43,215 nucleotides of DNA from Streptomyces sp. SID14478 (GTDB taxonomy: Bacteria; Actinomycetota; Actinomycetes; Streptomycetales; Streptomycetaceae), in assembly GCF_010548525.1 (NCBI RefSeq), contig NZ_JAAGMG010000143.1, forward strand, positions 1 through 43,215, written 5' to 3'. Of the stretch, positions 41,146 through 43,215 are shown one piece after another. The first letter of the stretch is position 1. Every line of letters begins with the position of its first letter. The notes beneath the pieces were generated by a model. The model was not told where the DNA came from. It made no database searches and worked only from the letters and a program-made list of their open reading frames with translations. The position numbers and the translations under genes were made by a program.

Positions 41146-41991
41146 CGGCTCGGCGCGGCCGGTGAGGTGGACCCGGTCGTCCTTCGCCGCCCTCAGCTCG
41201 AAGGCCGGCCCCTTCGCCGCGTACGTCACGGTGCCGGGGAGCAGTACCGGCGCCCTGAACTGTGCCTGTACGTGGACGGGCCCGTGCGCCCCGAACTCCG
41301 CCAGGCAGCGGGCGGCCGTCCACATGCCGTGGGCGATGGCGCGGGGGAAGCCGAAGAGGCGGGCCGTGAGCGGGTGCAGGTGGATGGGGTTGCGGTCGCC
41401 GGACGCGGCGGCGTAGCGGCGGCCGAGGTCGCCCGCCAGGTCCCAGCGCTTGAGCGCGGGGAGGGGCTCGGGCGTCCCGTCCTGGGGTGCGGCCGTCGTC
41501 CCGGACGTCTTGTGCCGGGCCAGGTAGGTGCTGGTGGACCGCCACGCCGGGGTGGCGTCGCCGTCGGCGAGCAGCTCCGTGCCGACCACGGCCTCGGTGC
41601 CGCGCCGGTGGGGCCGCAACTGCGTCACGGACACGCTCAGTTGGTACGTGTCCGCGGGGGACAGGTCGCGATCCTGGGTGATGTCGAGGGACGTGTGGAC
41701 GAGCCCGAGCAGCGGCAGCGGGAACGCGCGCTCCGACATCAGCCGCATGGCGAGGGGGAACCCGAGGACGTGCGGGTAGGTGACCGGAAGTTCGGACCGG
41801 CCCGTCGCGAAGCCGCAGGTGCGTTCGTAGGCGGCGAGGTGGGCGGCCTTGACGGTCGTCCCGGGGACGGTCAGCCGGGTGCCGGGGAGGTCCGCGTCGG
41901 GGCGGGGGCGCTTGAGGGGGGACGTGAGCGCTCCGCGGAGCATCTGGGGGAGCAGGGCCGGGGGTGAGGTCAGGGTGGTGGTGCGGGGCAT
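41134..41991 (-). CDS. MaoC-family (R)-hydratase/dehydratase
   Basis: 285 residues, double hot-dog fold. The C-terminal half holds the catalytic hydratase motif YAAASGDRNPIHLHPLTARLFGFPRAIAHGMW (Asp and His of the D-x-N-P-x-H signature), here beginning at SGDRNPIH. The N-terminal half is the degenerate hot-dog (YPHVLGFPLAMRLMSERAF). Such proteins hydrate trans-2-enoyl-CoA or act as 3-hydroxyacyl dehydratases. GAGAAGGAC precedes the ATG at 41991. It follows the FabG-type reductase gene on the same strand (216-base gap), which catalyses the adjoining step. Confidence 0.9.
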   Translation of the reverse strand: MPRTTTLTSPPALLPQMLRGALTSPLKRPRPDADLPGTRLTVPGTTVKAAHLAAYERTCGFATGRSELPVTYPHVLGFPLAMRLMSERAFPLPLLGLVHTSLDITQDRDLSPADTYQLSVSVTQLRPHRRGTEAVVGTELLADGDATPAWRSTSTYLARHKTSGTTAAPQDGTPEPLPALKRWDLAGDLGRRYAAASGDRNPIHLHPLTARLFGFPRAIAHGMWTAARCLAEFGAHGPVHVQAQFRAPVLLPGTVTYAAKGPAFELRAAKDDRVHLTGRAEPLTD

Positions 41992-42207
41992 CTTCTGCTG
42001 GTCCTTCTCGCCGTAGGGCTGCTGGTCTCGGTCCGGTGGGCGGGGCGGTCCGGTGAGTGGGGCGTCTGGGCGGTGCGATCCGGCTCGGCGGTGCGTCTGG
42101 TGTGTGGTGCGATCCGGCCCGGTGGGGCTTGCCCGCAGGGCTCCGCGCCCCCGGGGATGCGCACTTCGCGTGCCCTCCCAGGGTGCGCGGCGCAAGGGCG
42201 CCGCCCG
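41992..42207. repeat. G/T-rich spacer with imperfect GGTGCGATCCGGC repeats
   Basis: 216 bases between the FabG-type and MaoC genes. GGTGCGATCCGGCTCGG (about 42074) and GGTGCGATCCGGCCCGG (about 42107) are near-identical copies about 33 bases apart, with further GTCCGGT and GTCTGG variants. No coding frame is convincing. Position between two co-directional lipid genes makes a regulatory site possible. Confidence 0.5.
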
Positions 42208-43215
42208 TCAGGCGCCCAGCAGGCTCTGGCCGCAGACCCTGACCACCTGCCCGTTGACGGACCCGGAGGCCGCGGACGCGAACCAGGCCGTCGTCTCCGC
42301 CACGTCCACCGGGAGTCCGCCCTGGCCGAGCGAGTTCATGCGGCGTCCCGCCTCCCGGATGAAGAGGGGGACGGCCGCCGTCATCTTCGTCTCGATGAAG
42401 CCGGGGGCCACCGCGTTCACGGTGACGCCGTGCTCGGCGGCGGCCCGCGGGGCGAGCGACCGTACGAGGCCGACGATGCCGGCCTTGCTCGCCGCGTAGT
42501 TGGTCTGGCCGGCGTTGCCCGCGATACCGGCGATGGACGCCGTGGCGACGATGGACCCGCCGCGTCGTACGGCCCCCGCCTTGAGCAGGGCGTCGGTTGT
42601 GCGCAGCACGCTCGCGAGGTTCACGTCGAGGACCGAACTCCAGCGCTCGGCAGGCATGTTGGCCAGGCGGCGGTCCCGGGTGATGCCCGCGTTGTGCACG
42701 ACGACGTCGAGGCCGCCGTCGGGCGCGGAGACGAACTCCGCGATCCGCTCGCCCGCGTCGTCCGCCGTGATGTCCAGCGGCAGGGCCCGCCCGCCGAGCC
42801 GCTGCGCGACCTTCGCCAGGTCGCTCTCGGCGGACGGCACGTCGAGCAGGACGACCTGCGCCCCGTCACGGACCAGCGTCTCGGCGACGGCCTCGCCGAT
42901 GCCGCGGGCGGCGCCGGTGATCAGCGCGGTGCGCCCGGCCAGCGGCTGCGCCCAGTCCGCCGGGGGAGTCAACTCGCCCTCGGGCGTGCCGACTTCGATG
43001 ACCTGGCCGCTGACGTACGCGGACCGCGGCGAGAGCAGGAAGCGCAGCGTCGACTCGGCGGCGCCCACCGGCCCCGCGATCCGCACCAGGTTCACCGTGC
43101 GGCCGCGGCCGATCTCCTTGCCGAGGGAGCGGACGAAACCCTCCAGCCCCTGCTGTGCCGCGGCCTGGTGGTGGTCGTCGGCGGACGGCGGCGCCCCGAG
43201 CACGACCACACGCCC
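42208..43215 (-). CDS. 3-oxoacyl-ACP/CoA reductase, FabG4-like (5' end outside window)
   Basis: Partial: the frame is open to the right edge, so the start is missing. The C-terminal SDR domain is complete: cofactor loop TGAARGIGEAVAE, HNAGITRD, catalytic Ser in VATASIAGIAGN, YAASKAGIVGLV (Y-x3-K) and the closing NGQVVRVCGQSLLGA. Upstream of it lies part of a second, degenerate Rossmann domain (QGLEGFVRSLGKEIGRG...SAYVSGQVIEVG). Two tandem SDR domains identify the high-molecular-weight FabG (FabG4/FabG-like) group that reduces 3-oxoacyl-CoA. Same strand as the MaoC gene downstream. Confidence 0.9.
   Translation of the reverse strand, partial: GRVVVLGAPPSADDHHQAAAQQGLEGFVRSLGKEIGRGRTVNLVRIAGPVGAAESTLRFLLSPRSAYVSGQVIEVGTPEGELTPPADWAQPLAGRTALITGAARGIGEAVAETLVRDGAQVVLLDVPSAESDLAKVAQRLGGRALPLDITADDAGERIAEFVSAPDGGLDVVVHNAGITRDRRLANMPAERWSSVLDVNLASVLRTTDALLKAGAVRRGGSIVATASIAGIAGNAGQTNYAASKAGIVGLVRSLAPRAAAEHGVTVNAVAPGFIETKMTAAVPLFIREAGRRMNSLGQGGLPVDVAETTAWFASAASGSVNGQVVRVCGQSLLGA

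Overview
This is a high-GC actinobacterial chromosome segment and almost certainly Streptomyces. The evidence is the extreme third-position GC, frequent GTG starts, a bacterial class I lysyl-tRNA synthetase, DUF3558/DUF2637/DUF4229-type proteins, futalosine-pathway menaquinone genes, and many genes whose start codon lies only 5-7 bases after a -10 hexamer (leaderless transcripts). No rRNA, tRNA, CRISPR array, prophage or insertion sequence was seen.

Layout. (1) 1-6.7 kb: lysS, a perfect-palindrome terminator, then on the minus strand a DUF2637 membrane protein and two tandem DUF3558-like lipoproteins, followed by an RtcB-type RNA ligase. (2) 6.7-12.4 kb: accessory metabolism, with a methyltransferase, a small secreted protein, a YnfA-like membrane protein, an SDR dehydrogenase with two tiny downstream genes, an AraC regulator, and a luciferase-like monooxygenase/FMN reductase operon behind a MarR-type operator. 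(3) 12.4-18.6 kb: a GT-C-like membrane glycosyltransferase and a GT4 glycosyltransferase, an OmpR/EnvZ-type two-component pair, the decayed C-terminus of an MFS drug exporter, and a conserved hypothetical gene. (4) 18.8-26.6 kb: hemL, a histidine phosphatase, a Tat lipoprotein deacetylase and the complete System II cytochrome c assembly set (TlpA/CcsX, CcdA, ResB, CcsB). (5) 26.7-31 kb, all minus strand: a TetR regulator, a quinone-oxidoreductase-like protein, a cytosine-deaminase-like enzyme with an NCS1 permease, and a PLDc_N membrane protein. (6) 31-37.5 kb: menaquinone genes (UbiD-like mqnL, UbiA-like mqnP, UbiX-like mqnM, radical-SAM mqnE) with an Lrp regulator, interrupted by a Uma2 gene and a rhomboid protease gene. 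(7) 37.5-43.2 kb: GNAT, DUF4229, a DAACS transporter behind a cysteine-rich leader peptide, a TetR regulator, a MaoC hydratase and a FabG-type reductase cut by the window edge.

Functionally the right half is a respiration block: heme precursor synthesis, covalent heme attachment to cytochrome c, and menaquinone synthesis. The most interesting item is at 38.56-38.78 kb. It is a leaderless 33-codon ORF with clustered Cys codons, followed by mutually exclusive RNA pairings that end in a helix over the transporter's ribosome-binding site. This looks like a cysteine-responsive attenuator and suggests that the DAACS transporter imports cystine rather than C4-dicarboxylates.
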